Made by a program: the position numbers and the translations under genes. A DNA stretch of 64,000 nt from Chrysoperla carnea (Eukaryota > Arthropoda > Insecta > Neuroptera > Chrysopidae): contig NC_058342.1 in the NCBI RefSeq assembly GCF_905475395.1, forward strand, positions 36,352,140 through 36,416,139, read 5' to 3'. A model generated the notes under the pieces. The model was not told the DNA's origin and searched no databases. It worked only from the letters and a program-made list of their open reading frames with translations. This document shows positions 1 to 12,901 of this stretch, in pieces. The number at the start of each line of letters is the position of its first letter. Positions within the stretch are counted from its first letter, which is position 1.

Positions 1-2830
1 TAAAATTGGCAGAAAATGTTCACTAAAAAAAAATGAAAAATTCACTTACAAAATAAACACAATAGTTTCAAAAAAACAAAAAACACACGTTTTTGACAAT
101 GAGAAAAAAAATTAGGCCGCCATGACCATTTTCAAACACTTTTAAATCAAATTCAATTTATATATATATACGAAATGTATATATATATATATATTTTCAA
201 TAGGTCCTTAAAAACACTTGCCACGCACAAATTTCGATCAAAAGCACTATAAAATTTTGGGTTTATGGAAGTTTTCGAGCTATAACCGTATATAATTCCT
301 AAATAAATGAATATTCAATTTGTATGTTATCATGGGCGATGCCTTCAATGCTTCCGTCGACTGTCGTCTGTTCCGTGCAGTATATAATCTGTGGTGTTCT
401 TGTGCGAAAAACCACAATGACTAATACAAGATGGATATATATGAAATGTGATTAGTTCAACAAAGATAACAATATTCATGTTACAATCCACAAGTAAATG
501 TTGGAATTAACTCGAATTGAATCAAGACCAACCAAGTTGAAGTTGAATGTTGATAACTTATTCATTTATTAAATATGAGTAGAATTTTTTTATAAATTTT
601 AATCAATTTTCATTTTTTTATCGCAAATACTTTTCAAAATAATTGTTGAATAAATATGTTGTTTATTGATACTTTCTAATCAAAATTGTTCGTTATCAAA
701 ACTGCATAATATAAATATTCGATATTGTTCTTAAATGACACATTCATTGAAATATTTCAAAAAATTGGAATGATTCATCTACAACGTTCCGTTTACAATC
801 AATTTGTCGCCGTGCGACATATAAACAAGGGTTACATGCCTATTCACCTAGAAAATTCATACCCCCAATCATTTCATTTTCGGAAATTCACCCTTAATCA
901 TTTTGTTATTTAAAAAAAAAAAACTCATGACATCAGGTGGCAGACCCATAGTATCTCGACTACATTAGAAACATGGTCAACCCGTAGAAGCCCTGGCTAT
1001 TTCATTCATATGCTAAACGAAAAGGTCAGAGAAAATACCAATTTATGCCCCACTATAACCTTTCGTATTACAGATTTGGTAGTTTCGACGGAGTGAAGAT
1101 TTCTTCTTGAAAAATCAAAGCGTATTGAACAAGAGAAGTTGATTCCTTTATTCTAAATCTGTAAGATTCCGCTCCAGAAAGTTTCTTGACCCGTCTATAT
1201 AAAGATATAGCCGGGAAGACGAAGTAAAATTAGGTACATCTCGATTCAATTCCTTACGGAAAGGAACGATTAACCTAAATTTTTGGCCGAAACGATAAAT
1301 CGGAACAATAGAATCCTGTACTATTTCCACAAGTGGGGTCACAGTTTCCAATCTCTTAAACTCAAGATAGGCCAAAAAGAGAAACAATATTTTACATAAA
1401 ATCGAATTCTGTACGACAGATGCGATTTATATTAAATTGACTAGATTGTAAGCCCTTGTTGTATCAGATTGCGTATGCGTCAAATAGTGAATAATCAAAC
1501 AGTGCTACCAAATACCAACCTAATAAAATAAAAAAATTACTTATTGACAATGTTTTTGTCAAGAATAAATTGTCGTCCATTATAAAATTGAAAAAACTAG
1601 ATTCGTTTTTCAAATTCAAACAATAAAATTTTCAAAATGTAAAGCATTCTACGTACAGTTTTTTTTGTTTATATTTACAAATTTACACACAGTAAATAAC
1701 ATACAAACATGTCGATCAAAATTTATTTAAAATTTCAACGTTATTTTTTAATTTGATAAAAAAAAAACGTTTTTTTTTCTTTGGATTGAATATTTTTTTT
1801 TTGGGCTTTTATGATTTCCTTTAATTTATTGATATTTTTTCATTTTTTTCAATTCGAGTATTTTTGAGAAATGTTGTTTGTGGATATTTGAAATCGATAG
1901 TTTTATTTATATTTATTTATCGCATTATAAATTTGGGCTTAATGGTGCTGAATGCTAATGTTATCAATATTTCAGATTTTTCATTTGAATTCAAAAAGGT
2001 TCGTGTTCGTCATAATTTTTGATTGACGTCACAATTTTAATATCTAGTGTGTTGCATTTTGTGCATGAGTTATTAATTCAACCAAGCATGCAATTTTCAT
2101 TTTGTTCCTATTACCTCATATTACCCCACTTACCCAATTTATTATTAGAGACCACTTATTCCCATTTTTTTAACTCTTTGATGGAATGAAATAATTTTTT
2201 TTTAATTGGCGGGTAAATTTTATTTACCGTCAACGTTAATTTGTTGGTAATTTTAATATTGTTTGATGTTTCGAAGCCAATTTTTTGTATATGGCTTAAA
2301 AAATCTATAGCTTTTTAAATTTGGAATGAACTATCCTCAATTTATCCCTTTTTTTATGAACTATCCCCGTAAGTTAAAGTTTGTTGGAATGCTTTAGAAT
2401 TAAGGTGACCATAGACGTCAATTTTTTTTACGAGCGACTCGTGATTAAGGTTGTACGCCTACTAAGAACGTATTCATTAAATATGTATGGCGTAAGTGAA
2501 TTATTTATAATTTTTAAGGTTCTCCGATGCCTTTGGAATTGAGTGATTCTTCGATTAGTTCCTTCTCTAAATTAAAATAGTAACTACATGTCAGAATACT
2601 AAATTTGTAGATTTTTATGATAAATGTGTGTTCCACCTCGGAGGGGTGAACTCACTCAACTTAAATAAGGTAAACTGATGTAATCTTGGATGATAAAAAA
2701 ATGACGTGTATGGGAACCTTTAGAATAATACAATTTGTACTTTTTTTTATTTGTTTGTAAAATTTTCTAAAATTTAGTGAACTGTGGAATTGTGAGACAT
2801 TTGAATTGAAATTTAAAGACGTGCAGAGCG
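1..2830. other. Intergenic DNA upstream of the RGS7-like gene
   Basis: AT-rich sequence with no convincing exon. It holds a TA-rich run near 161-195, several A or T homopolymers and one decayed retrotransposon piece (1148-1387). The promoter and any noncoding first exon of the RGS7-like gene should lie here or further left, but I cannot point to a transcription start. Confidence 0.6.
1148..1387 (-). pseudogene. Decayed non-LTR retrotransposon piece (start of RNase H)
   Basis: A 79-residue open stretch on the minus strand reads ...VPIYRFGQKFRLIVPFRKEL..., then YIDGSR, then stops. The order resembles the linker and first strand of the RNase H domain of R1/I-type non-LTR retrotransposons, where Y-T/I-DGS holds the first catalytic aspartate. 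Nothing recognisable continues downstream, so this is a truncated relic. The match is from memory of the family pattern and is short, so it is tentative. Confidence 0.4.
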
Positions 2831-5800
2831 ATGGTCACTATGAGTTCTGATAAGTTCGCTTCGCGACACAAAGTTGATCGCACAGATGCGTCTGCAAGCG
2901 GGACAACCCATGCAACGCCCAGCAGCAGTAATTTAAATGCAACAAATGAATCATGTAATTCGATAAGTTCAACAATTCCAGTAACGATATCGACAGACGA
3001 TGCTTCGAATATACCAAATTTTCTTGTGTATCAAAAAGTACGTAGCGAATATTCGGGGTAATAAAAAATAACAACCGAAATAAGATAAGAACAGCAAGAG
3101 GTATGCCGCATACGGCTCTCTAGACGTAAATATCTGAAAAAGGTAAAATGATACCTTTTTTTAAAAAGGTATCATTTGTAAATCAAATGAAGCTACTGGG
3201 AAGCTATTTCGTGGTGAGAGGGAGCGTAGAAAGCGGTTACAGTTTCTCTGCCAAGATTCAAAGTTTCGGATCCAAACATTCTATGTTATTTGCACCTGCT
3301 GGTCGTAGTAATTATTTCTGTGTTGTTATTTTTTTTACCTCGAAAACCGAAATGTCTTTTGAGCGGTGAAAGAAGAAGTAAATAATGAAAATTTTTTATT
3401 ATAGATGGAAAAAATAGTTGAGAAAATGCAAGATGAAGTAAGTGGCGTTCCAGTACGTACAGTTAAAAGTTTAATGTCAAAAATTCCATCAGTTTTTACT
3501 GGTTCCGATCTGATTATGTGGATGATAAAAAATTTAAAAATGGATCAAACGGAAGCATTACATTTAGCACATTTAATGGCAGCGCATGGCTATTTTTTTC
3601 CAATTGATGAACATATGCTTACTGTTAAAAATGATAATTCCTTTTATCGATTTCAAACCCCATATTTTTGGCCCTCAAATTGTTGGGAACCTGAGAATAC
3701 TGATTATGGTACGTTAGAAACTTCATTCGGTCACTTTGCAAGACTTTTTCTCGTAATAAATAATGATTAATGAAATTTTTAGCTGTTTATTTATGTAAGC
3801 GAACAATGCAAAATAAAACTCGTCTAGAGTTGGCCGATTATGAAGCTGAAAATTTAGCTCGTTTACAAAAAATGTTCTCACGTAAATGGGAATTTATATT
3901 CATGCAAGCGGAAGCTCAAAGTAAAGTTGATAAGAAACGTGATAAGTTAGAACGAAAAGTTTTGGATAGTCAAGAGCGTGCTTTTTGGGATGTACATCGA
4001 CCAATGGTAAGTCAGTAATCTACATTTACTTATTTTTAACTCGCTCCTCGCCATAAAAAGCTTGTCTGATCGCTGTTGCCCATTTTTCAATCATTATTCA
4101 AGACTGCTTAACTTTCTTTTTCCTTGCATTTCTCATAATTTCGAACGATTAAACCGCTTCTGATGATTTTGGAAAGAAATTTGAAAGGTTTGATTTGTTT
4201 TTAGCCTGGTTGTGTAAATACTACAGAAATAAATATAAAAAAAGCGTGTCGTATGAATCGTGCGGCAACTGCAAATAAATTTTTACAATTAGGTACGTCT
4301 AGTAATAAATCAGCGGCACCAAATATCGATCCACAAAATGATAACCCATTGGGTATGCTAAAAAAACAAAATGCACGCTTAAAATTACGATTAGAACGTC
4401 GAAATATTAAAATATCGAAAGTTGCTGAAGCGTAAGTAATATTTGCACTATTTTTACCAAACACTCTGTACCTAGATGAACTGTATTGTTTATTTTTAGG
4501 ATAATAAACTATTATGAACAATATGTGGAATACGATTACTTTTTGGTATCGCCAGAGCAATCGAATCCATGGCTAACAGACAATCCTGAATTTTGGGAAC
4601 AAGAGAAACAAACGAAAGATATCTCGGCACGACGTGTTAAACGATGGTCTTTCTGTCTGCAAGAAGTACTACAAGATCCAGCTGGACGTGAACATTTTAT
4701 GAAATTTTTAGAAAAGGAATTCAGTGGGGAAAATTTAAAATTTTGGGAAGCTGTACAAGAATTAAAAGCGTTACCACAATCTGCGGTACAAGCTAAAGTC
4801 GAAGAAATATGGAATGAATATCTAGCACCGGATGCCAGTTGTCCTATAAATGTGGACTCACATTCGTACGAGACTACGAAAAAGAACATGGAGAATCCAG
4901 ATCGTTGGGTGTTCGATGGTGCTGCCGCGCATGTCTACCATCTTATGAAAAGTGATAGTTATTCACGGTATCTCAGATCGGAAATGTATAAGGATTTTTT
5001 GAATAATTCCAAAAAAAAGGTAATACAACCTTTTTCATTTTTCAACAGATCATTCGGTTATTAAGATTTCAATGTTCTACTAAATTCATGCAAATTTTTG
5101 AAGATTTCTGGTCTTTTAAATGTAGTTTATCTTCCACAACTTTATGTCATTTAGCCAAGTGTCATATTCCTCAAGGAGACTTGGAGAACCCTCCCTACGT
5201 TTGATTTCTTAGTCTAGTCTAGTTTTAGAAACCTTTTTTAGTGGTTGTCAAATAGAAAAACGTCTAATTAGTGACCTTAAGATCAAAGATGGCGATTTTT
5301 AGTTCGAATTATAGATATAAACTGTAATTAGAAATCTATCGACTATAAATTCTTGATTTAAAACATATATGATCTTCTAAAGACTTAGTTATTGAAATAA
5401 ATACCACGATACTCAAAATAAAATTTTAAAGACTTGTTAAGTTCGATAGTTGTTTTAAAGAAATCTTCTTCTGAGAAAAATTCCACTGTGGTACATGCTA
5501 GGAATTTTCATATTTAAAAAAATTAACTCGTCCGTAAAAATCGGAAAGATTCGAAAAATCGGTTTAAAAAAAAAAAGAAGGCATTTTAATAAAAAAAACA
5601 AGATATAGAGGTTTGTAGCGCTAAAAAAACTAAAACAATGAGACTTGCTGAACGAGAAAACACGGTTTTGTCGCGCCACCAGTTTAAAGACAAGCTATAA
5701 CGAGCTCCAACTCCAGCTTTTCTATTCGCCATGGGAACTGATTCTAGCGCTGTCTGGTGGTAGAAAATTGAAGCTGTCTATGACAAGTCAAATTTCAACT

Positions 5801-6834
5801 GAAATAAGAGTACGAACATAAATTTGACTTGTCATAGACAGCTTCTATTTTCTACCACTAGACAGCGCTAAAATCAGTTCCCATGGCGAATTCATGGGCG
5901 GAGTGTCCAGTGCATTAGTGAGCAATTGTTTTCTCTTGGTGATTGCTGAAATCAGCCACTGTTTGCAATGGACCCAGACTGAACCTTACCTGTACATGTT
6001 TTAAGATTTGAATTTCCTAAATTCGTGGCACGTTTAAGATGATTTTTTCGTTGTAAATGAAGTCTCCCTAGATATTAAAGTGCCTGTTTTAAAATTACAA
6101 TTAAAAGTAGTGGTCGTGTTTAGAGATTACATTCGTATTTAATTAATGGAAAAAAAAAGAAAAAAAAAAAACAGAGTATGATTAAGTATAAATTTCATTT
6201 TCAAAATTGGCTTCCTTTACCAACACTATGGTTTAAAACATGGTGTAAGTATGTCCCACCCAGGACAGTCACTGTAACCTAACCTAACCTAACCGTGGTT
6301 TAGAACAACAAAAATTCTTCAAAATTTGTGTAAATATGTAAATATTTTTTTAAAAATTGTTTTTCCTAACCTTTCTGTTTGACGGTTATTCAAATTGCTG
6401 GTCGACATTCTCGGGAATAATTTCTAGATTGTGATGAAACTCTTTGATAACTAATTTTGACACAAAAAATTTGAATGATCGTCAAATACCTTAAAAAGTT
6501 CACTTTCAATTGATTCTTTAAATTTTTGGATTATTTTTGGTACAAAATTTTCATCCACAGTTCATTTTGTACAAAGAATCATTCCCATAAAATCCCCTTC
6601 GTCAATCAATGTAGAATTAATTATTTTGAGTTTGATTCCTTGATTGGTTCAAAAGAACGGATTCATTCTAATAAACTGAATAAAAGAAGGAACGCATGCG
6701 TACTCTAAACATGGCCAATAACTTTGTAAAAAAATCACAAACCTAATTTTCACGTTAATTATTTTCAGACATCGATGAAAGGAATACGTTCAATAGTATC
6801 ATTTTCTGCACGCAAAGAAAATGCAACTACTTAA
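2831..6834 (+). CDS. RGS7: RGS7-like regulator of G-protein signalling (R7 family)
   Basis: Six coding exons, 2831-3037, 3405-3708, 3783-4006, 4205-4431, 4500-5019 and 6769-6834, join in frame with GT/AG borders to 515 aa ending at TAA 6832-6834. R7 proteins bind Gbeta5 through the GGL domain and an R7BP-type anchor through DEP/DHEX, and speed GTP hydrolysis by Gi/o alpha subunits, chiefly in neurons. Order seen: Ser/Thr-rich N-terminus (1-69, ending NFLVYQK), DEP (~83-155, with GYFFP and [12 protein letters not shown]), DHEX (~160-245, with [11 protein letters not shown]), GGL (~290-345, with the NPW motif), RGS (~370-488, with SGENLKFW and YLAPDA), and a short basic tail (495-515, [16 protein letters not shown]). 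The length is normal for the family. The start is the first ATG of exon 1; an ATG at codon 4 is an alternative, and a further upstream coding exon is not excluded. Intron 5 is the only long intron (1.75 kb). RGS6 is the nearest alternative name; insects usually have one RGS6/7-type gene. Confidence 0.93.
5724..5891. mobile_element. Foldback/MITE-like element with 71-bp arms
   Basis: Arms 5724-5794 and 5821-5891 are reverse complements over 71 bp with three mismatches, separated by a 26-bp loop. Each arm holds CAGCGCT-type sequence and begins ATTCGCCATGGGAACTGATT. No clear target duplication was found. Nothing is coded. A transcript of intron 5 would form a long hairpin. Confidence 0.85.
6243..6294 (+). 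mobile_element. Non-LTR retrotransposon 3' end with (CCTAA)n tail
   Basis: The segment (taagtatgtcccacccagga, then cagtcactg) closely matches the 3' end of the decayed retrotransposon on the minus strand at 59025-59080. Here it ends in about four TAACC units (6275-6294). It is the extreme 3' end of a truncated copy. The tail equals the C-strand of the insect telomere repeat. Confidence 0.6.
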
Positions 6835-8023
6835 GAAACCCCGCTCCCTACCCAAAATTTTCTGAATTCAAATTTCAAATTCGCAAATCGATTTGATACC
6901 AAAACAAAAAAATGGACAATTTTTTTTTAAAATTAATAATAAGTATGATTTATCCATAGACTTATGAAATATTATATAGATGCAACATATGTCATTGTAT
7001 TTTCTGAGTTTATGGAGAAAAAAAAAAAGATTTTATCCAAAAAATAATCATTAAAAAAAAAAAAAAAACAAATGAAAATCACACCTGCCAATCAAAAATA
7101 AACCAATTTCAAAATAAAATTAAGCGAAAGAGGATCAAATGTGTGTTTTACTATTTTTGATTTTATAGTGATGACTGAAAATTTTACAAAATACTCGTAG
7201 TTGTCAGACTATAAGATAGTGACAGATTTCGGTGCTATATTTTCTCGCTTCTGTTTCGTAGGGGGCTAAAAAGTCTTTCAAAATTGACTCAACGGGGAGG
7301 AATTTGAGAGTGAATTGTGATTAAATCGAAAATTTTTTTTTTCATTCAATTTTCAGATCCTTAATCACAGAAAATCATCCAAAGGTCGCTTCCTCTTGGA
7401 TGAAATAACTCTTGTTCGCCGTTTCTTTTTCTGTCACTCAGTTCCGAAGCCTCGTCAAGATCCTGGCTTTCTGTTTGAAGTGTAACAATTTGACTAGTCA
7501 GTGGAAATGCGTTTCATAAATGGCTGCATTTACAGGACTATATTCTTAGTTCAAATTAGTGTGGAGAAGTTTTCAATGGGGAGGGGGAGGAGCTTTTTTT
7601 CCTCATTATAATAAAAATTGAGTTACTTTTAAAGCTTCCTTCGAAATAAAAGCAAGAGAATAAGGTACTTTAGCCTGTCATCGTCTTATGTCCCTAGTCT
7701 TATGTCCCTTCTTTTTTGTGACCCTTGTCCCCTCTGATGGTGTATAAAAAATTGTATGTTTATGAAATGAAAAACTATTGTATTTATTCTTGTAGTATTA
7801 ATTTTTAGTGATGTAAGCAGTAAGCGTGTTATTTACAAGTGCACACAACCAAAATTTAAAATAAAAACATGCTAGACTAGCATGCTTAGCATAGTTTTCC
7901 TTAAGTCTTAAGTTTTCCTTCTTCAATTCATTTTCCTTTCATATTGTTCTTTGACGGAGCTGTATATGTATCAACTGTAAAAATTAACAATTGAAGAATT
8001 GATTTATGTCCAAAAAAAGAAAT

Positions 8024-8095
8024 TATAACTAACTTCAACAAGTTTATGTCACTCCGTGCGCGCGCATCATAAAAATTAACTTTCATATTTTACAT
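8024..8095 (+). repeat. Dispersed repeat with GTGCGCGCGCAT core, copy 1
   Basis: It shares taacttcaacaag...gtcactccgtgcgcgcgcatcat with copies at 54832-54915 (inside intron 1 of the Windpipe-like gene) and 56763-56845. Type unknown; three copies are visible in this window. Confidence 0.6.
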
Positions 8096-8468
8096 CTTTG
8101 AATCGACCTCTGACGTAAAGGGATCATTCTCCGTCAAAATAAAAATCGATTTAAAGAAATAAAATTTTTCAATATTTCAATTCTTCAAAAGATTATTGAT
8201 TTTTGAGTTTGTGTAAATTGATCCAAACAAACAAATTGCACAATTCGAAATTGAGTTTGTTCCATTTTAAATTGTACATTGAATAATCTTTGGAAATCAA
8301 AACTGACTGGTTCAAATGACATTGAAGTTTACAATCAACGTCCTGATAAGTAATCTGTACCTTTTATTTATCTGAAAAAATTATCTGCTGAGAGAAATGT
8401 CAGTAGAAACTAAATTTGATGACTATAACCGACTGTTAAAAGATAAGTTGTACCTTTTGATGTTCCCA

Positions 8469-8610
8469 GGCGCGGATTCAAAAAAGGTTTTGGTCACAGC
8501 CACTCGAAAATCGGCCAAATGTGAGTCGGACTATGAACTCGCTCATGATCGATATAGAGTATTTCTACAAAGGAGATGTTTACAAAATATATGACGCTCT
8601 GACTAAGATT
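8469..8610 (+). repeat. Dispersed repeat, copy 1 of pair
   Basis: About 140 bp is shared with 20432-20590, including TCGGCCAAATG, ACTCGCT-ATGATCGATATAG and CTACAAAGGAGATGTTTA. A 65-codon open stretch across it (8397-8594) lies in repeat sequence and is not taken as a gene. Confidence 0.6.
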
Positions 8611-9000
8611 TTGCTAAAATTATCTTGCTAAATGGTCGGTATTAGCGATACCTGTAAATTAAATCTATAAGTGGATGCGCAGCAAAATGAAACAAACTCC
8701 TTACAATACAAAGTAATCCCATTTTATGTTTTTTTAAATATTTTTCATCCAAAATAAATGGTTTTGTGTCTTGAATTTAAAAATACGGTGTTTTTCTCAA
8801 ATCAAAAAAAAAAACTATTGATCATATCGATAAAAATCGATATAGTGTATTAAATCAAAAACAAACAAAAAATCACTTATCGTTTTTCTCGTTATATTTT
8901 CAAAAATAATAATTAAAATATTTAATCAAAAGTGTGTTCGATCCTTAAAATAAAAAACCAACCAAAAAACAAAAATTAACCATTTTAAAAAAGAGTCTTT

Positions 9001-11200
9001 GTTTAATGTCCATTCCATGTATTTTTATGTTCAATGTTTATAAAAAAAATTAGTCGTTAAGTATTCTTAAGTATATATATCTCTATCTCTGCCACTCACT
9101 ATTCCTAACCTTTTTAATACTCATTTTAAGTACAATCGAAACCCGTTTTAACGTCAGTGAACGGACTCAAAACCATAGAGCTATTGTAAGAAGAGTGCGT
9201 AGGTAACTATGCTAATCTTAAGTAAGAGAGAGAACGCTGTCGAGTTATCGAATCTCTATCTATTATATGATGACGTCACCATAGAGGAACTATGACATAT
9301 ATATAATAGCTCTATGATTACAACACTAGGAGCCAATTTGGTGATATTTCCACTAAAATTATCTCTTTCCGAAGAAAAATGAAAGCCCGCTTGTCGACAC
9401 CAAAAAATCGGGTTTCGATTTGTCTTTCGATGATCAGGATTAAGCTCCCACTACCTTAATAATTCTTGGTAGCTAATTCATTTCGATGATGACTCGTGAT
9501 AGTGCATACGGGTACCTTGAGACTCCAGCTCAATTAGTCCTATATTTAACGTCTCATTGTTTACAAGATTCAAAATAAAGTGAACACGACTCAAAACTAA
9601 TAAAATGTTGTTTAAAATAGTAAAAGTTGAGCAGCCATGGACTTATAAAATAATTTCTGCATTGTATTTATGTTTAAGGAAAAATGAAAAATGAAATCAT
9701 ATTCTAACGATTGGTCTTTCATTTTTCTTCAGAGAAAAGTAGTCTTTATTAATCAGGCATGAACTCCCCCTAATTTGTACTCGTAGTTCATATTATTATA
9801 AGTCTATGAATATAATAATCATTCACAAATTCTATGAATATTCAATATATTCATAGACATCAGGAGCGCCTCTTTCTGGAATGTCTATGTCTCTACAGCT
9901 CTATGGTATGAACTCACCTAATTTCTTTACGCCATGATCAGAATCATTTCAGTACTTTAAATCGCTTTATATGTCCGAGTCGTGATCACGAAATTTAAAT
10001 AATACTCAACAGTCATTAATAAGAGAGGATTCATAAATTATTTAAAACTTTAACGTTTATACTCTTGGGTCCTTAACTTCTTCGTTATAATTCTCAATTT
10101 TTTTTTTTTAATACTCTCTAAAGCATCCCATAGACATTTATTAATTTTGTCCTTGGTCAAAGAACAAAAAATACTGAACGTATTTAGGCTGGTTCATAAT
10201 GTTATACATATTTTTATGAATGATTTCTATGATCTCGTCAAAGCTCAATTATTGTGTCGTAAATATCACTCAAAATTCGGGATTATTTCATTTTTGTGGT
10301 TAGTTTCTTAATCACGGAACAATCGCTTTATCAGTACAACAACTGGTGAAAACTTCTTAAATCGTTCATAGACTTAGTTGAATGTTTTTTTACGTCTCTA
10401 AGCCATACAGAGTGTTCAATATAAAATAGTGCAGAAATTTTATTTATAAAATATGAGATGGCAGTTTTTGATATGTATTCTTTGGAAATAATCGTGAAAA
10501 TAGGATATCGCGGGAACCAAAATCGTACAGGTTTGCCTTACGTCATAGCTTAAGAATCATTCCTCCCGCACTGAGGGATAGTAATAGATCAAATTAAAAA
10601 CAAAAAAAACTATGAGATTATATCTAAGTCAACGACGCAGAGCATCAATAAGATCCTCTGGTAGGACTGCTCAAGGCAAAAGGGATCCTAATATTATGAT
10701 TTCCTAAATGCAAATGAAGATTTGTTGTATATTTTTATCCAAACACTCTGTAAAATGTTTTGTTGTTTTTTTATTTGTTTAAACAAATGGCGCTAATTTT
10801 GGATTATAGAGATATATATGTGCATATCAAAATAAATTGTGTAAAAATCGCGCAGGCGCCATTTAAAAAAAAAAGTTATGCCATATACAATTTACAAATA
10901 AAATATAGATTTTAAAGAGAAAAAAAACCTTAATCTAGTTAAAATTAATGCATTTAATTAAAAATTAATTAAGTAATTATATAAAATAATATTAATGAAA
11001 ATTAATTGATGGCGTTGATTTAGGCTCACGCCATAGATTGAATACGGGTATGAAAATATATATTGAAGTAGTTGTCAAAATAAATATAAATAATAAAAAT
11101 AAAAAAAAATTTATGAATTTTAAGAAAACTGTAGGCTTATTTTCAAGTTTATAAATTATATGAGACTCAAAAAAAATTATGGGGATGTGATTGTAAAAAT
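9001..11200. other. Intergenic DNA without a recognised feature
   Basis: AT-rich sequence with simple A/T runs. I found no exon, RNA gene or clear element with ends. A weak inverted similarity around 9170-9320 (CATAGAGCTATT... and ...ATAGCTCTATG) may be an old foldback. Confidence 0.5.
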
Positions 11201-11212
11201 ATCATAGATTGA

Positions 11213-11335
11213 GTGATTGTTCTGGCCCCTGGTTTGAAAAATGGTTTCTGAACCATTTGAAACTGTTTAAGAACAGTAGGAGTGCTTTGACGTCAACGGA
11301 CTTAAGGTTGGAGAAGTCGTGTAGTTTATTTTCGA
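11213..11335 (-). pseudogene. Non-LTR retrotransposon fragment (C-terminal end of pol)
   Basis: The minus strand reads LHDFSNLKSVDVKALLLFLN, then SFKWFR. This aligns with LFDDFFDLKSVDVKTLLMFLN and RSKWSME in the longer relic at 59025-59760, so both are copies of one element, cut to the last tens of codons. No ends or target duplication are visible. Confidence 0.65.
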
Positions 11336-11659
11336 TCACTAGAAACACGACAATTCTACCTTTTGCACAAATAGATAGTCAAATTTTGATAAGAATAAGT
11401 CCGATAAACTGTAGTTCGAAAAAAAGAGAATGAAAATGGCGACCATGTAACCTTCATCTGCACAAAACTCTTTGCATGAGAAATTTGAAGCTTACATGAG
11501 TGTCTCAATGTGCTGTATCTAAATCGAAATACATTTCAATCACATCCTCATTTCAAAAAAAAATGAATAATAATTAATTTTTTGAGACACTTAGAGTACA
11601 TTTTGGTTTTATCTAGATTGTTGATTAATGAATTAATATTGTCAAAACTGGTTATAAGA

Positions 11660-11822
11660 ACACTGAAGGCATATATGAAGATCCATCATTTGATGAATAA
11701 AGACGACTATAGAGTAGTGATGATTGAAGAGCGATATCTATATTATCAAATTTATAAGCCGCAGTTGCACACAATATATTATATATTTTTGTAGTTACGT
11801 GGTATTGTAAAGCTAAAAAAAA
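11660..11822 (+). repeat. Dispersed repeat, paired with 22478-22640 (inverted)
   Basis: GACGACTATAG...TGATTGAAGAG-GATATCTATATTATCAAATTTATA and onward to GTATTGTAAAGCT recurs in the opposite orientation at 22478-22640. No coding content is credible. Confidence 0.6.
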
Positions 11823-12474
11823 TCACATTATTAGAGTACAAAGCATGTATTTGATTTATATGTATGTACCGTGCAATAAACCAAAACTTTTTTACAATAC
11901 TGTAGGTTTACATTCACCTTTAATTTACTTATTAAATATTTTAATAAATGTCACTAGGAGCTATTTTGGTGAATCATCCCTTTTCCAATCAAAAATTAAA
12001 GCTCAGTCGTCTTTGGACGTCTCAATTATTACATAAATCGATTTTTTCGTTTTAAAACGTTGGTGGCTCAATTTTGGAAGCCATTTTTGATCTATGATAA
12101 AATCAAAATGAACGGTTTACAAAAAAATTAGTCAAAAATGTGTAAAGTTTATGTTATTTTGAATATACAAATTGTGTTTGTTAAGCCTTCATAATTAATT
12201 TGTCTCATCAATACAAAAAATTGACAAAAAAAATTGTAAATTTACAAGAAACATATTTTTATAAAAAAAAATTACAAGAAAATCGTAATAACAGTATTTT
12301 TTAAAACATATTAAAAAAAAAAAACAAAAAAGTAATTTATTGTTAACGATAAGAATTTTAAAAAATAATGAAAAACTAATTTTAAAGAAAAATTATTTGG
12401 GAATTCTAACACTACATCGCATCCATAAGAAATTACTCAATCTTTGGAAACTTAATTCAATTGCTCCATGCAAT

Positions 12475-12901
12475 AGGGTATTATCGTTAGTCAAAAATAA
12501 ATCATGAAATTTGAAAAAAGTTAAAATTTATGTAAAAATATACGATTTCGAGTCATAAAAGCACATTTTTCTTTTAATATATTAAAATTAAAAATCGTAA
12601 TTTTTAAACTGTATATCACGTGACCTAAAACGCGGATAAGCCTTGCTGTGATGTCATATCGGTATGAGCCATAGACCATCAATTAGTTCAGTGTAGACAG
12701 CTGAGTATAATATATCCATAGATAATAAGTATTTATATTTATTATAATCAGACGTCTATGAATATATCTGTCAACATTATTCGTGTTATTTCGTATAATG
12801 ATACCGATATTACGTCATCAAATTTAATGCCCGCGTTTTTGACAGTTTAAAAAAGGTTTAAAATTTAATTTAAGTTTTTGTCAAGAAAGCTTGTGTATTT
12901 T
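12475..12901 (+). mobile_element. AGGGTATT MITE, copy 1 (right end missing)
   Basis: It starts with AGGGTATT preceded by AT, and is about 85-90% alike to the full-length copy at 25521-26001 until GCTTGTGTATT near 12901, where the similarity stops. The missing right terminus makes this a truncated copy. Confidence 0.7.

Larger units (their letters stand above)
5020..6768 (+). other. Intron 5 of the RGS7-like gene
   Basis: The donor is GTAATA at 5020 and the acceptor TTTTCAG ends at 6768. The intron carries a near-perfect foldback (5724-5891) and the 3' end of a retrotransposon with a CCTAA tail (6243-6294). No further exon is evident: the last coding exon continues the protein in phase 0 with the basic tail expected for this family. 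Confidence 0.85.
6835..9000. other. 3' flank of the RGS7-like gene and repeats
   Basis: Immediately after the stop is an AT-rich 3' UTR; candidate poly(A) signals AATAAA occur near 7097 and 7115. Beyond it I see only dispersed repeats: one at 8024-8095 (also at 54832-54915 and 56763-56845, each holding a GTGCGCGCGCAT-like core) and one at 8469-8610 (also at 20432-20590). Confidence 0.55.

Noticed and set aside
3038-3061. Read-through C-terminus VRSEYSG after exon 1 of the RGS7-like gene
   Set aside because: This is the intron donor GTACGT read as protein; the family continues with [11 protein letters not shown] from exon 2.
4201-4889. Minus-strand open frames of 117-119 codons
   Set aside because: Antisense shadows of the GGL and RGS exons of the RGS7-like gene.
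6275-6294. Fossil telomere
   Set aside because: The four TAACC units directly follow a retrotransposon 3' end that also occurs at 59 kb, so they are best read as its tail.
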